This document shows positions 20,446 through 28,915 of a stretch of DNA of 64,000 nucleotides, in pieces. The number at the start of each line of letters is the position of its first letter. Within the stretch, counting starts at the first letter, position 1. Source of the DNA: Micromonospora sediminimaris (GTDB taxonomy: Bacteria > Actinomycetota > Actinomycetes > Mycobacteriales > Micromonosporaceae); the NCBI GenBank assembly GCA_900112325.1, contig FOLJ01000001.1, positions 1-64,000 of the forward strand, written 5' to 3'. The notes under the pieces are model-generated. The model was not told the DNA's origin. It did not search any database and saw only the letters and a list, made by a program, of their open reading frames with translations. The position numbers and the translations under genes are program-made.

Positions 20446-22671
20446 CTACGGGAAGACGGTGAACGTCGGCGCCGGCTCGGTCGACGGCGGTACCCGGTGA
20501 TGACGCAGGGTGAAGGTCATCATGTCCTGGAAGGCCGGTGCCGAGATCTGGCCACCACCACCGCTCGGGCTGTGCACGAAGACCGCGATCACGTAGCGCG
20601 GGTTCTCCGCCGGGGCCATCCCGATGAACGAGGCGACCTCGCCGGGCTGCTTCTTGCCGTCGACCAGTCGCCAGCCGGTGCCGGTCTTGCCGGCGACCCG
20701 GTAACCGGGGACGGCGGCGGCCAGCCCGGTGGCGTCGTCGACAGTGGTGACCGCTTCCATGATCGTACGCAGGGCGGCGGCGTTGTCCGGACTGAGCACC
20801 TGCCGGGTCTCCGGCGCCGGCGCGGGGGTCCGTTTCCCGTTCGGGGCAATGGTCTCCTTCAGCAGGTGCGGCTGGATGTACGTGCCGTCGTTGGCGATGG
20901 CGGCGTAGGCGGCGGCCATCTGCAACGGGGTGGCGTCCACGCTGTGCCCGATCGGCACCGACCCGTACGACGAGTCGCTCCACTCCTCCACGGGCAGCAG
21001 CCGCCCGCTCGCCTCACCGGGCATCCCGACCTCGGTCGGCTTGCCCAGGCCGAACCGCCGCTGATAGTCGAGCAGGCGTTCCGCGCCGAGCTTGTCGGCG
21101 ATCTGGATGGTGCCGACGTTCGAGGAGTACGCCATCATGCCGGCGACGCTCATCCGCCGCCCGTTCGCCTGGTGGGTGTCGCGGAACCAGGTGTCGCCCT
21201 TGCGGATGGCGTTGGCCACCGGGAACGAGGTGTCCGGGGTGATGACGCCTTCCTGAAGGGCGGCGCCGAACGTGATCGGCTTGTGCACCGAGCCGGGGTC
21301 GACGATGAAGCTGGTGGCCGCGTCCTCCCGGTCGGTCGGCTCACTCGGGAAGGGCTTCGCCGCGTTGTAGGTGGGGTGGCTGGCCTGGGCCAGCACCTCA
21401 CCGGTACGCGCGTCCAGCACCACGGCGGCGCCGGTGCTGCCCTGCACCTGTTGCATCCGGTCGCTGAGGATGCGCTGCACCATGTACTGCAGGTCGCGGT
21501 CGATGGTGAGCACCACCGAACTGCCCGGCTTGGCCTTCGTGGTGCTGCTGTAGCCGCCGGGGATGGGAGCGGCCAGGTCGCCGAGACCGACCTCGAAGAC
21601 CCGCTGGCCGTCCTCGCCGTGCAGCAGGTCGTCGAAGCGCGCCTCCAGACCCTCCAGCCCGACCATGTCCGGGCTGGTGAAGCCGATCAGGTTGGCCGCG
21701 AGATCCCCGCCGGGCACCTCGCGCCGCTCGTCGCGGTGCGTGGCGATGCCGGGCAGCTTGAGCGCCATGATCTCCTTCGCGCGGTCGATGTCCACCCCCC
21801 GAGCGAGGTACTCGAACTGCGAGTCGACGCCGTTGATCCGTTTGCGGGGCTTCATCTTCTCGGCCAGTTCGGAGGCCGGGATGCCCAGCAGCGGGGAGAG
21901 CGCCCGGGCGGTCGCCGCGATGTCGACGATCCGGGTCGGGTCGGCGTAGACGTACCGGGCCTCGACGCTGTGCGCCAGGGCGGCCTCGCCGGAGCGGTCG
22001 AAGATGGCGCCCCGCGGCGCGGGCAGTTGCACGGTCCGGGTGCGGTCGGCGAGCCCGCCGTCGGCGTACGCCGGTGTGTCGACGGTCTGGAGCACGACCA
22101 GCCGCACCCCGACGGCGACGAAGAGGGCCAGGGTCAGCGCGGTACCCAGTCGCAGCCGGCGTCCCGGGTCGGCCAGCCGGGGCGGTCGGGGCCGCTTGCG
22201 TGCCGGCCGGCGCGGCGGCGTGTGGTCCCCGCGACGCGGCTCCCGGGTGGCCACCCGCCGCCGAGGGGCGGTGACCGGGGGCTCGTCGCGCGGGGTGCGG
22301 TCGGTGACCGTACGGGTCACCGTGGCACGTGCGGCGCCACCGTCCCGCCGGCCCGGGCGGCCGGCCGCCCGGCCGGCGGCGCCCCGGCCACCGTCGAGCA
22401 CCTGTAGCGCCGGGCGGAACGGGTCCTGCGACCGGTTGCTGCGCGGAGTACGCCGCTGCTCCGCGCGTCCGGTGCCGGCAGCCGCGCCGCCCTCGCGCAC
22501 GGTGCGGCCCCGGGGGGTGTAGGCGCGGGCGTCGGAGATGCCGCCGAGGCCCGGATCCGCGTCCCGCTCCGCCGTCGCGCGGGGCGGCGTACCCCGCTGC
22601 CCGCCGCCACGCGACGAACCGCGCCGGGAGCCTTCGGCGTCCCGGCGCGGTTCCTCCGACCTCGGTGGCAC
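20446..22671 (-). CDS. ftsI: FtsI/PBP3-type septal transpeptidase
   Basis: Class B penicillin-binding protein that crosslinks septal peptidoglycan with FtsW. The catalytic triad of motifs is present: SVHK (PGSVHKPITF), SSN (AYSSNVGT) and KTG (AGKTGTGWR). One transmembrane helix lies near 172-195, followed by the PBP dimerisation domain (RGAIFDRSGEAALA). The first ~170 residues are an unusually long cytoplasmic region very rich in Arg, Pro, Gly and Thr. Length 741 aa. GTG 22671 is 3 bp after the upstream ftsL stop. No PASTA domain is seen. Confidence 0.95.
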   Translation of the reverse strand: MPPRSEEPRRDAEGSRRGSSRGGGQRGTPPRATAERDADPGLGGISDARAYTPRGRTVREGGAAAGTGRAEQRRTPRSNRSQDPFRPALQVLDGGRGAAGRAAGRPGRRDGGAARATVTRTVTDRTPRDEPPVTAPRRRVATREPRRGDHTPPRRPARKRPRPPRLADPGRRLRLGTALTLALFVAVGVRLVVLQTVDTPAYADGGLADRTRTVQLPAPRGAIFDRSGEAALAHSVEARYVYADPTRIVDIAATARALSPLLGIPASELAEKMKPRKRINGVDSQFEYLARGVDIDRAKEIMALKLPGIATHRDERREVPGGDLAANLIGFTSPDMVGLEGLEARFDDLLHGEDGQRVFEVGLGDLAAPIPGGYSSTTKAKPGSSVVLTIDRDLQYMVQRILSDRMQQVQGSTGAAVVLDARTGEVLAQASHPTYNAAKPFPSEPTDREDAATSFIVDPGSVHKPITFGAALQEGVITPDTSFPVANAIRKGDTWFRDTHQANGRRMSVAGMMAYSSNVGTIQIADKLGAERLLDYQRRFGLGKPTEVGMPGEASGRLLPVEEWSDSSYGSVPIGHSVDATPLQMAAAYAAIANDGTYIQPHLLKETIAPNGKRTPAPAPETRQVLSPDNAAALRTIMEAVTTVDDATGLAAAVPGYRVAGKTGTGWRLVDGKKQPGEVASFIGMAPAENPRYVIAVFVHSPSGGGGQISAPAFQDMMTFTLRHHRVPPSTEPAPTFTVFP

Positions 22672-22674
22672 GGC

Positions 22675-23280
22675 CTACCCCTGCCCGCCCTGCTGGCTGG
22701 CGATGGAGAGCTTCCCACCGGCCGGCTGCGGCACCCCGATCACCTTGCCGTCCGGCAGCCGGATGTACGCCGGCTCACCCGACTCGACCAGCCCCAGCTT
22801 GCGGGCCTGGGCGGCGAGGTTGCCCGGCGACTCGGACTCGGCGATCTGCTTCTTCAGCTGCTGCTGCTCCACGTCGAGCTTGGCCTGCTGCTGCTGCAAC
22901 TCGTCCAGCCGGAAGGCGTTCTCGTTGATCTTCGTGTTGACCGCCAGGATGCCCAGCACCCCGCCGACGACCAGCACCACCACCAGCGCGGCGAACGGTG
23001 CCCGCGGCACCCGCACCGGCGGCGGCGGGGCGACCCGCAGCCGCGGCGACTCCGACCGCTCGGCCGCGACGGCGACCCGCTCCACCGGACGCAGCGCCGC
23101 GCTGCCCTGGGTCGGGAACTCGCGCGCCCCCCGGGCGCGAGTCTCCGCCGACCGGTTCACCCGGTCCGTCCGCCGAGCACCGTCGCCCGCTCCCCGGGTC
23201 CGCTCCGCCGCGATCCGGCCCCCCGACCGCGGTGCGCGCTGCCCGGCGCCGGCGATGTCCCGACGCTTGTCTACGTTCAT
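22675..23280 (-). CDS. ftsL: FtsL/DivIC-like septum formation protein
   Basis: Bitopic divisome protein (201 aa) between rsmH and ftsI, the standard location of ftsL. It has a basic, disordered cytoplasmic N-terminus (~90 residues), one transmembrane helix (about 94-114), then a short leucine/Gln-rich coiled coil ([26 protein letters not shown], cited in part) and the end-piece [20 protein letters not shown], which is typical of FtsL/DivIC proteins. ATG 23280 overlaps the rsmH stop (ATGA) and has GGGGAGGGG upstream. Assignment to ftsL rather than divIC is by gene order. Confidence 0.88.
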   Translation of the reverse strand: MNVDKRRDIAGAGQRAPRSGGRIAAERTRGAGDGARRTDRVNRSAETRARGAREFPTQGSAALRPVERVAVAAERSESPRLRVAPPPPVRVPRAPFAALVVVLVVGGVLGILAVNTKINENAFRLDELQQQQAKLDVEQQQLKKQIAESESPGNLAAQARKLGLVESGEPAYIRLPDGKVIGVPQPAGGKLSIASQQGGQG

Positions 23281-24467
23281 GTCCCCTCCCCCTCTTCGTC
23301 CGTCGTGTCCCCCGGCGCCCGCCGCGGATCCGGACCGGATTCCGTGGTGGACCCCGTCCCCGGTTGGTGCATCGCCTTGACCCGGCGGCGGTACCGTTCG
23401 CGGTCGGTACGCCCCCGTTGCCGTGCCTGCGGATCGATCCGCTCCGCGGCCCGCAGGCGCACCGAAGCGGCCCGCGGATTCGCGGTGACCTCCACCTCCC
23501 CAGGCAGTTCCGCGCCCCGACTGAGCAGCCGGAACGTCGGCTCTGACCCGGGCAGTTCGACCGGGAGGTCGATCGGGCCCGTGCTGCGGACCCGATCGGC
23601 GAGCGCCTGCTTGGTGAGCCTGTCCTCCAGCGAGTGGTAGGACAGCACCACCAGGCGACCGCCGACGGCGAGTCGATCCAGAGCGGCCGGCAGCGCTGTC
23701 TCCAGCGCTGCCAGTTCTCTGTTTACCTCGATCCGTAAAGCCTGAAACGTTCTCTTTGCCGGGTGTCCCCCGGTTCGTCGGGCTGGTGCCGGAATCGACT
23801 CCCGGACCAGCTCGGCCAGCCGCGCCGACGAGGTGATCCGGCCGCGTTCCCGCTCCCGGATGATCGCCGAGGCGATCCGGCCGGCGAACTTCTCCTCGCC
23901 GTAGACCCGCAGCACCCGGGCCAGGTCCGGGTGCGGGTAGGTGTTGACCACCTCCTCGGCGGTCACCCCCCGGGTCTGGTCCATCCGCATGTCCAACGGC
24001 GCGTCCTGCGCGTACGCGAACCCGCGGTCGGGCGCGTCGAGCTGCAACGAGGAGACACCGAGATCGAACAGGACCCCGTCCACGGACGGATATCCCAGCC
24101 GGTCAAGCACCTCGGGCAGTTCGTCGTAGACGGCGTGCTCCAGATGGACGCGGTCGGCGAACCGGGCCAGCCGGACCCTGGCGTGGGCCAGCGCCTCGGT
24201 GTCCCGGTCCAGGCCCACCAGCACCGTCTCCGGATGGGCCTGCAGCACCGCCTCGGCGTGGCCGGCCAGACCCAACGTCGCGTCGACGTGCACGGTGCGG
24301 CCACCCCGGCCCAGCGCGGGGGCCAGCAGCTCGAGACACCGCTCGAGCAGCACCGGCACGTGCGTGCCGCGTAGCTCCCCCATGTCGACCCCCACTGGTT
24401 GAACCGGTTGTGTATCCGCGCCCTGTTCGTCGGACGACGCCGTGCCGTCGTACCGCCAGATCCCCAT
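23277..24467 (-). CDS. rsmH: 16S rRNA (cytosine-1402 N4)-methyltransferase
   Basis: SAM-dependent methyltransferase (formerly MraW) acting on 16S rRNA C1402. [15 protein letters not shown] opens the domain; [15 protein letters not shown] is the SAM motif; [33 protein letters not shown] and [11 protein letters not shown] are family signatures. ATG 24467 has GGAGAG 5 nt upstream and gives 396 residues; the first ~30 residues and the last ~45 are polar extensions. An upstream in-frame start at 24590 lacks support. It follows mraZ by 126 bp in which nothing else is recognised. Confidence 0.95.
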   Translation of the reverse strand: MGIWRYDGTASSDEQGADTQPVQPVGVDMGELRGTHVPVLLERCLELLAPALGRGGRTVHVDATLGLAGHAEAVLQAHPETVLVGLDRDTEALAHARVRLARFADRVHLEHAVYDELPEVLDRLGYPSVDGVLFDLGVSSLQLDAPDRGFAYAQDAPLDMRMDQTRGVTAEEVVNTYPHPDLARVLRVYGEEKFAGRIASAIIRERERGRITSSARLAELVRESIPAPARRTGGHPAKRTFQALRIEVNRELAALETALPAALDRLAVGGRLVVLSYHSLEDRLTKQALADRVRSTGPIDLPVELPGSEPTFRLLSRGAELPGEVEVTANPRAASVRLRAAERIDPQARQRGRTDRERYRRRVKAMHQPGTGSTTESGPDPRRAPGDTTDEEGEGT

Positions 24468-24593
24468 CCGCTCTCCGCCCGCCCGTCGGGCCGCAGGCCC
24501 GGAGGGTCGGATCGTGCGCCTGGCACCGGGGAAGGGATGCCAGGAACTCGAAAGCGGCTGGAGATCTCGCAGTACGTCGGGCGTCGCCACGCC

Positions 24594-25025
24594 CTACAGA
24601 CCGCCGGGCAGCACCCCTTCCTCGATGTCGGCGAAGTCGTCTTCGCTCTCGGCGAGGTAGGTCTCCCAGGCGACCTTGTCCCAGATCTCCACCCGGGTGC
24701 TCGCACCGATGACCACCAGGTCCCGGTCGAGCCCCGCATATGTACGTAGGTGCGGCGGGATGGTCACCCGACCCTGCTTGTCCGGCACCTCGTCGTGCGC
24801 GCTGGCGAAGAACACACGGCTGTAGGCCCGGGCCGCCTTGTGTGTCATCGGCTGCGCACGCAACTGCTCCGCGATCTGCTGGAACTCCGGCGTCGGGAAG
24901 ACGTAGAGGCAGCGCTCCTGCCCTTTGGTGATCACGACACCCCCCGCCAGCTCATCCCGGAACTTCGCCGGAAGGATCAACCGGCCTTTGTCGTCCAGGC
25001 GCGGAGTGTGGGTGCCGAGAAACAT
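24594..25025 (-). CDS. mraZ: MraZ transcriptional regulator
   Basis: DNA-binding regulator, first gene of the dcw cluster (143 aa). It contains two SpoVT/AbrB-like units: [25 protein letters not shown] at the N-terminus (cited in part as [13 protein letters not shown]) and [23 protein letters not shown] in the second half. MraZ forms rings that bind short direct repeats upstream of its own gene. Exactly such repeats with 10-bp spacing are seen at 25111-25136. ATG 25025 follows GAGGGGG at ~10 nt. Confidence 0.96.
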   Translation of the reverse strand: MFLGTHTPRLDDKGRLILPAKFRDELAGGVVITKGQERCLYVFPTPEFQQIAEQLRAQPMTHKAARAYSRVFFASAHDEVPDKQGRVTIPPHLRTYAGLDRDLVVIGASTRVEIWDKVAWETYLAESEDDFADIEEGVLPGGL

Positions 25026-25110
25026 CGGCCCAACCCCCTCGCCCTTTGAGCGGCGTTCGCGCGCCGCTGACCCCCCGGGCCGGTGGGCCCCTCCCGGCCC
25101 CACCAATGCG

Positions 25111-25142
25111 CCCCACTCTACTCCACTTCCCTCCACTCGCAA
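25111..25142 (-). promoter_or_regulatory. mraZ promoter with three MraZ boxes
   Basis: On the minus strand GTGGAG, GTGGAG and GTGGGG occur at exactly 10-bp intervals (plus-strand 25131-25136, 25121-25126 and 25111-25116). The 10-bp period and the TGGRG core match the (TGGGN)-type repeats bound by MraZ. They overlap a promoter: TTGCGA (25142-25137), 16-bp spacer, TAGAGT (25120-25115). Bound MraZ would cover the spacer and -10, giving autorepression of the dcw cluster. Box identity is inferred from known MraZ operators. Confidence 0.75.
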
Positions 25143-25198
25143 CCAGATTCGACCGCGTGGCGCGCCGCGCGTCGCCACAAAAGCGCACGTCAGGCGGG

Positions 25199-25214
25199 GT
25201 GGAGCGGAGTGGAG
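25199..25214 (+). promoter_or_regulatory. second, oppositely oriented pair of MraZ-type boxes
   Basis: GTGGAG at 25199-25204 and again at 25209-25214, 10 bp apart, on the plus strand. They mirror the three boxes at 25111-25136 with 62 bp between the clusters. They lie upstream of the mraZ promoter and 150 bp upstream of murT, so they could help looping at the mraZ promoter or bring murT-gatD under MraZ control. The remaining part of this 341-bp divergent gap holds only the murT start element. Confidence 0.55.
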
Positions 25215-25352
25215 GGCCCGGCGGCCCCGCAGGGCGGGTCCGCTTTCCGACATAGATCGACTCCGTCCGGCCGAGGGTCATCCGACCGGCCGCCGGCAGA
25301 GCCGAGCCGAACGGATCGCCGTCGGTGCCGATCTCGCGGGTCCGCTGGTCCG

Positions 25353-25367
25353 GTAACCTCGCTCGGG
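25353..25367 (+). promoter_or_regulatory. -10 element for a leaderless murT transcript
   Basis: TAACCT (25353-25358) fits TANNNT and lies 8 bases before GTG 25367, so the first transcribed base would be at or next to the start codon. No Shine-Dalgarno sequence precedes the GTG. This arrangement is typical of leaderless mRNAs, which are common in actinobacteria. No convincing -35 is seen. Confidence 0.5.
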
Positions 25368-26629
25368 TGACGGACGCGAAGATGCCCCTGCGGGCGAAGG
25401 TGGCCAGCTCCGTGTCACGGACCGCCGCGGCGTTGTCCCGGGCGGCGGGCCGGGGCGACGGCTCGGTGATCGGTGGTTGGCTCGGCCTGAAGATCGACCC
25501 CGAACTGCTCGCCCACCTCTCCGCCGGCCGGGCCATCGCGCTGATCTCCGGGACCAACGGGAAGACCACCACCACGCGGCTCGCCGCCGCGGCCGTCGGG
25601 GTACTCGGTCGGGTCGCCACCAACTCGTTCGGCGCCAACATGCCCACCGGACACACCTCCGCGCTGGCCAAGGCCGGCAGCACGCCGTACGCGGTGCTGG
25701 AGGTCGACGAGCACTACCTCGCCCAGGTGATCGAGGCGACCGACCCGCACGTGGTGGCGCTGCTCAACCTCTCCCGTGACCAGCTGGACCGGGCCAAGGA
25801 GGTCGCCATGATGGCGCAGCTCTGGCGCGCGGCGCTGGCCCGGCATCCGGACATCCGCGTGGTCGCCAACGCCGACGACCCGATGGTGGTCTGGGCCGCC
25901 ACCCCGCCGGCCTCCCACGACCAGCGGATCACCCCGCCGCACGTCACCTGGTTCTCCGCCGGGCAGCGCTGGCACGACGACTCCTGGGTCTGCCCCGAGT
26001 GCGGCTCCACCATCCAGCGCTCCGGCGAGCAGTGGTGGTGCACCGGCTGCCCGCTACGCCGGCCGGAGCCGCAGTGGACCGTGGACGACGAGGGCGTCGT
26101 CGACCCGACCGGCGCCTGGTACAAGGTCAAGCTCCAGCTACCCGGCAAGGTCAACGTCGGCAACGCGGCCACCGCCCTCGCGGTCGCCGCCGAATTCGGC
26201 GTACGCCCCTTCGACGCGGTGCCCCGCCTCGGTGACGTGACCTCGGTGGCCGGACGCTACGCCCAGGTGGTCCGGGAGGGTCGCACCGTGCGACTGCTGC
26301 TGGCCAAGAACCCGGCCAGCTGGCTGGAGGCGTTCGACATGGCGGACGAGGCGCCGACGCTGCTGTCCATCAACGCCCGCGACCCCGACGGGTTGGACAC
26401 CTCGTGGCTCTTCGACGTCGACTTCGCTCCGCTGCGCGGACGCCTGGTGCTCATCACCGGCGACCGGGCGTACGACCTGGCCGTGCGGCTGGAGATCAAC
26501 GACGTGCCCTTCCAGTACGTACGCACCTTCGACGAAGCCGTCCGGGCGGTACCTCCGGGTCGGCTGGAGGTCATCGCGAACTACACCGCGTTCCAGGACA
26601 TCCGAGCGGAGTTGGACCGTGTCAACTGA
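25367..26629 (+). CDS. murT: MurT, catalytic subunit of lipid II isoglutaminyl synthase
   Basis: With GatD it amidates the D-Glu of lipid II to D-isoglutamine. Mur-ligase-like central domain with P-loop ISGTNGKTTTTRLAA and TNSFGANMPTGH. A Cys4 zinc ribbon is inserted (CPECG ... CTGC), a known MurT feature absent from true Mur ligases, and a C-terminal DUF1727-type domain follows (LLLAKNPASWLEAF; residues that contact GatD). GTG 25367 gives 420 aa; ATG 25382 is a possible internal start. It is coupled to gatD by an 11-bp overlap and lies divergent from mraZ. Confidence 0.94.
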   Translation: MTDAKMPLRAKVASSVSRTAAALSRAAGRGDGSVIGGWLGLKIDPELLAHLSAGRAIALISGTNGKTTTTRLAAAAVGVLGRVATNSFGANMPTGHTSALAKAGSTPYAVLEVDEHYLAQVIEATDPHVVALLNLSRDQLDRAKEVAMMAQLWRAALARHPDIRVVANADDPMVVWAATPPASHDQRITPPHVTWFSAGQRWHDDSWVCPECGSTIQRSGEQWWCTGCPLRRPEPQWTVDDEGVVDPTGAWYKVKLQLPGKVNVGNAATALAVAAEFGVRPFDAVPRLGDVTSVAGRYAQVVREGRTVRLLLAKNPASWLEAFDMADEAPTLLSINARDPDGLDTSWLFDVDFAPLRGRLVLITGDRAYDLAVRLEINDVPFQYVRTFDEAVRAVPPGRLEVIANYTAFQDIRAELDRVN

Positions 26630-27338
26630 GACCCTGCGCATCGTCTGGATCTATCCGGACCTGCTGTCCACCTACGGCGACCGGGGCAACGCTCTGATCC
26701 TGGCCCGCCGGGCCCAGCAGCGCGGGTTTCCGGTCGAGGTGCTGGAGGTCCGCTCCGACCAGCGGCTGCCCACCACGGCCGACATCTACCTCATCGGCGG
26801 CGGTGAGGACGGCCCGCAGGCGCTCGGCGCGCAACGACTGCTCGCCGACGGTGGCCTGCACCGGGCGGTGGCCCAGGGCTCGGTGGTCTTCGGTGTCTGC
26901 GCCGGCTACCAGTTGCTGGGCACCTCGTTCTTTGCCAAGGGCACCCAGTACCAGGGCCTGGAACTGCTCGACCTCTCCTCGGACCGGGGTCCCAGCCGGG
27001 CCGTCGGCGAGTTGGCCGGCGACATCGACGCCCGCCTCGGCCTGCCGCCGTTGACCGGGTTCGAGAACCACGGCGGTCGCACCCACCTCGGCCCCGGGGT
27101 CTCCCCGCTGGCCCGGGTCACCGCCGGGGTCGGCAACGACGGCGCCACCGAGGGGGCCTGGCGGGGCAAGCTGCTCGGCACGTACTCGCACGGCCCCGCG
27201 CTGGCCCGCAATCCGGCCCTGGCCGACCTGCTGCTGCGCTGGGCGACCGGCGCGCAGCACCTGCCCCCGCTCGACGACACCTGGGCCGACCGGCTGCGGG
27301 CCGAACGCCGGACCGCGGTGGCCACCGCCCGGGCATGA
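26619..27338 (+). CDS. gatD: GatD, glutaminase subunit of lipid II isoglutaminyl synthase
   Basis: Class I glutamine amidotransferase-like protein (239 aa) that releases ammonia from glutamine for MurT. The nucleophile Cys is in VVFGVCAGYQLLG (about residue 94); the catalytic His is in GTYSHGPALARNP. The N-terminal start IVWIYPDLLSTYGDRGNALIL is a typical GatD opening and binds its partner. GTG 26619 has GGAG at good spacing and overlaps murT. The stop overlaps the next gene (ATGA). Confidence 0.95.
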   Translation: MSTETLRIVWIYPDLLSTYGDRGNALILARRAQQRGFPVEVLEVRSDQRLPTTADIYLIGGGEDGPQALGAQRLLADGGLHRAVAQGSVVFGVCAGYQLLGTSFFAKGTQYQGLELLDLSSDRGPSRAVGELAGDIDARLGLPPLTGFENHGGRTHLGPGVSPLARVTAGVGNDGATEGAWRGKLLGTYSHGPALARNPALADLLLRWATGAQHLPPLDDTWADRLRAERRTAVATARA

Positions 27339-28111
27339 TCCGCAAGCTGCGGAGACGACTACTGCGGGTGAGCCGGTCGGGTGCCCCCGCGGCCGGCCCC
27401 CCGCAGCCCGACAGCCCACCGGTCGGTTCCCCGCCCGCCGGGTGGTGCCGTCTGCTGGTCGCCGCGACGCCGTCGGTCACCCGGTTCGCGCTGCTGCTGC
27501 TCCTGCTCGCTGTCTTCGGGGCGACGCTGTTGCTGGTGCCGCACCCCGAGCCGACGGCGCTGCCGGACCTGGCCGACCGGATGGGACGGCTCGCCCCGGT
27601 GGCCGGTGTGCTCGGCGGGGCACTGCTGCTGGTGGCGCTGGTCCCCCGCACCTTCATCACGCTCGCCGCGGGTGCCATCTTCGGTGCCCTGGAAGGTGCC
27701 GCGTACGCGCTCGGCGCCGCGCTGCTGGCGGCGGCGATCGGCTTCACCGTGGGGCGGGTGCTGGGCCGGGAGTTCGTCGCCGAACGCGTCCGGGGCCGGC
27801 TGGCCCGCCTCGACCGCTGGTTCGCCCGGCAGAGCGTCCTCGGCGTGGTCACCGTACGGCTGCTGCCGATCTCCGGTTTCGGTCTGGTCAGCTACGGCTA
27901 CGGCACCACCGGCGCGCGGGTGCTGCCGTTCCTCGTCGGCAGCGTGATCGCCTCCGCGCCGACCGCGTTCGGCTACGCGGCGGTCGGCGCAGCCGTGACC
28001 AGCCCCGGCGAGATCAACTGGTTCGCCGCCGCCCCGGCCTCGCTGGGCTTCATCGCCAGCGCCGTACTGCTCGCCCGCTGGTGGCGCGCCGAACGCCGCC
28101 TCCGCCGCTGA
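27335..28111 (+). CDS. VTT-domain (TVP38/TMEM64, DedA-like) membrane protein
   Basis: Integral membrane protein of 258 residues. After a basic, Pro-rich N-terminus come about six hydrophobic segments. The VTT/SNARE-associated domain is recognised by LVPRTFITLAAGAIFGALEGAAYALGA, the basic stretch near GRVLGREFVAERVRGRLARLDRWF, and RLLPISGFGLVSYGYGTT. DedA-type proteins are implicated in lipid (undecaprenyl phosphate or phospholipid) translocation; here that is inference only. Its ATGA overlap with gatD suggests cotranscription with the lipid II amidation genes, which makes a lipid-carrier role attractive. Confidence 0.85.
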   Translation: MIRKLRRRLLRVSRSGAPAAGPPQPDSPPVGSPPAGWCRLLVAATPSVTRFALLLLLLAVFGATLLLVPHPEPTALPDLADRMGRLAPVAGVLGGALLLVALVPRTFITLAAGAIFGALEGAAYALGAALLAAAIGFTVGRVLGREFVAERVRGRLARLDRWFARQSVLGVVTVRLLPISGFGLVSYGYGTTGARVLPFLVGSVIASAPTAFGYAAVGAAVTSPGEINWFAAAPASLGFIASAVLLARWWRAERRLRR

Positions 28112-28144
28112 CCGACTTCCCCACCCCCCGAACCCAGCGGGACC

Positions 28145-28208
28145 GCGCAACTTCGGGGAAAGTGCTGGTTCCGAGGCGGTCGAGGCAGCACTTCCCCCGA
28201 AGTTGCGC
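28145..28208. repeat. palindromic repeat between convergent genes
   Basis: Arms 28145-28166 and 28187-28208 (22 bp, one mismatch) start and end with GCGCAACTTCGGGG; the loop is 20 bp. The arm sequence differs from the GCGTTGATCA family seen at 16206 and 32096, so this is a second repeat type. It sits in the 150-bp gap between two converging stops and could terminate both transcripts. Nothing else is recognised in the gap. Confidence 0.85.
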
Positions 28209-28261
28209 ATGCAGGCATGCGGGCGCGCGGCGGGGTGGCGGAGGGGAGATGACGGTGGGGG

Positions 28262-28915
28262 TCAGCGGGGCGGGGCGACCAGGCCGGCTTCGTAGGCGGC
28301 GATGACCAGGTGCACCCGGTCGCGGGCGCCGAGCTTGCTGAAGAGTCGGGCCACATGAGCCTTTGCGGTGGCAGTACTGATCACCAGCTCGGCGGCGATC
28401 TCGGCGTTGGACAGGCCCCGTCCCACGAGGGTGAGCACCTCGCGCTCCCGATCGGTCACCCCGGCCAGCGACCGTGGCGTCGCAGCCGCCGGCCGGCGAC
28501 TGAACTCGGCGATAAGTCGCCGGGTCACACCTGGTGCGATGAGCGCGTCCCCCGCCGCTACCACCCGGATCGCGCCGAGGATGTCCTCCAACGCCATGTC
28601 CTTGACGAGAAAGCCGCTCGCGCCGGCCCGCAGCGCGGCGTGCACGTGTTCGTCGTCGTCGAACGTGGTGAGCACCAGCACCCGGGTAGGACCGCCGGAG
28701 TCGGTGATCGTCCGCGTCGCCTGGATGCCGTCGGTCCCCGGCATCCGCAGGTCCATCAGCACCACGTCGGGCAACACCTCACGAGTCAGGCGTATGGCTT
28801 CGGCGCCGGTGCCAGCCTCGCCGACCACTGCCATGTCCGGCACGTCGGCGATCAGCACGCGCAGCCCGGCCCGCACCAGCGGCTGGTCGTCGACGAGCAG
28901 CACCCGGATGGTCAC
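28262..28915 (-). CDS. NarL/LuxR-family response regulator
   Basis: Two-component response regulator (217 aa). Receiver domain 1-~120 with the acidic pair near residues 9-10 (LLVDDQ), phospho-acceptor Asp 54 ([10 protein letters not shown]), Thr in [10 protein letters not shown] and Lys in GFLVKDM. C-terminal LuxR-type helix-turn-helix ([46 protein letters not shown], cited in part). GTG 28915 overlaps the stop of the kinase gene (GTGA). The likely target is the divergent ABC transporter operon, by position. Confidence 0.93.
   Translation of the reverse strand: MTIRVLLVDDQPLVRAGLRVLIADVPDMAVVGEAGTGAEAIRLTREVLPDVVLMDLRMPGTDGIQATRTITDSGGPTRVLVLTTFDDDEHVHAALRAGASGFLVKDMALEDILGAIRVVAAGDALIAPGVTRRLIAEFSRRPAAATPRSLAGVTDREREVLTLVGRGLSNAEIAAELVISTATAKAHVARLFSKLGARDRVHLVIAAYEAGLVAPPR

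Noticed and set aside
20050..22407. Long open frame on the plus strand opposite ftsI and the start of murE
   Set aside because: High GC at third positions of the real minus-strand genes keeps the antisense frame open; its translation is low-complexity and matches no family, while ftsI shows all catalytic motifs.
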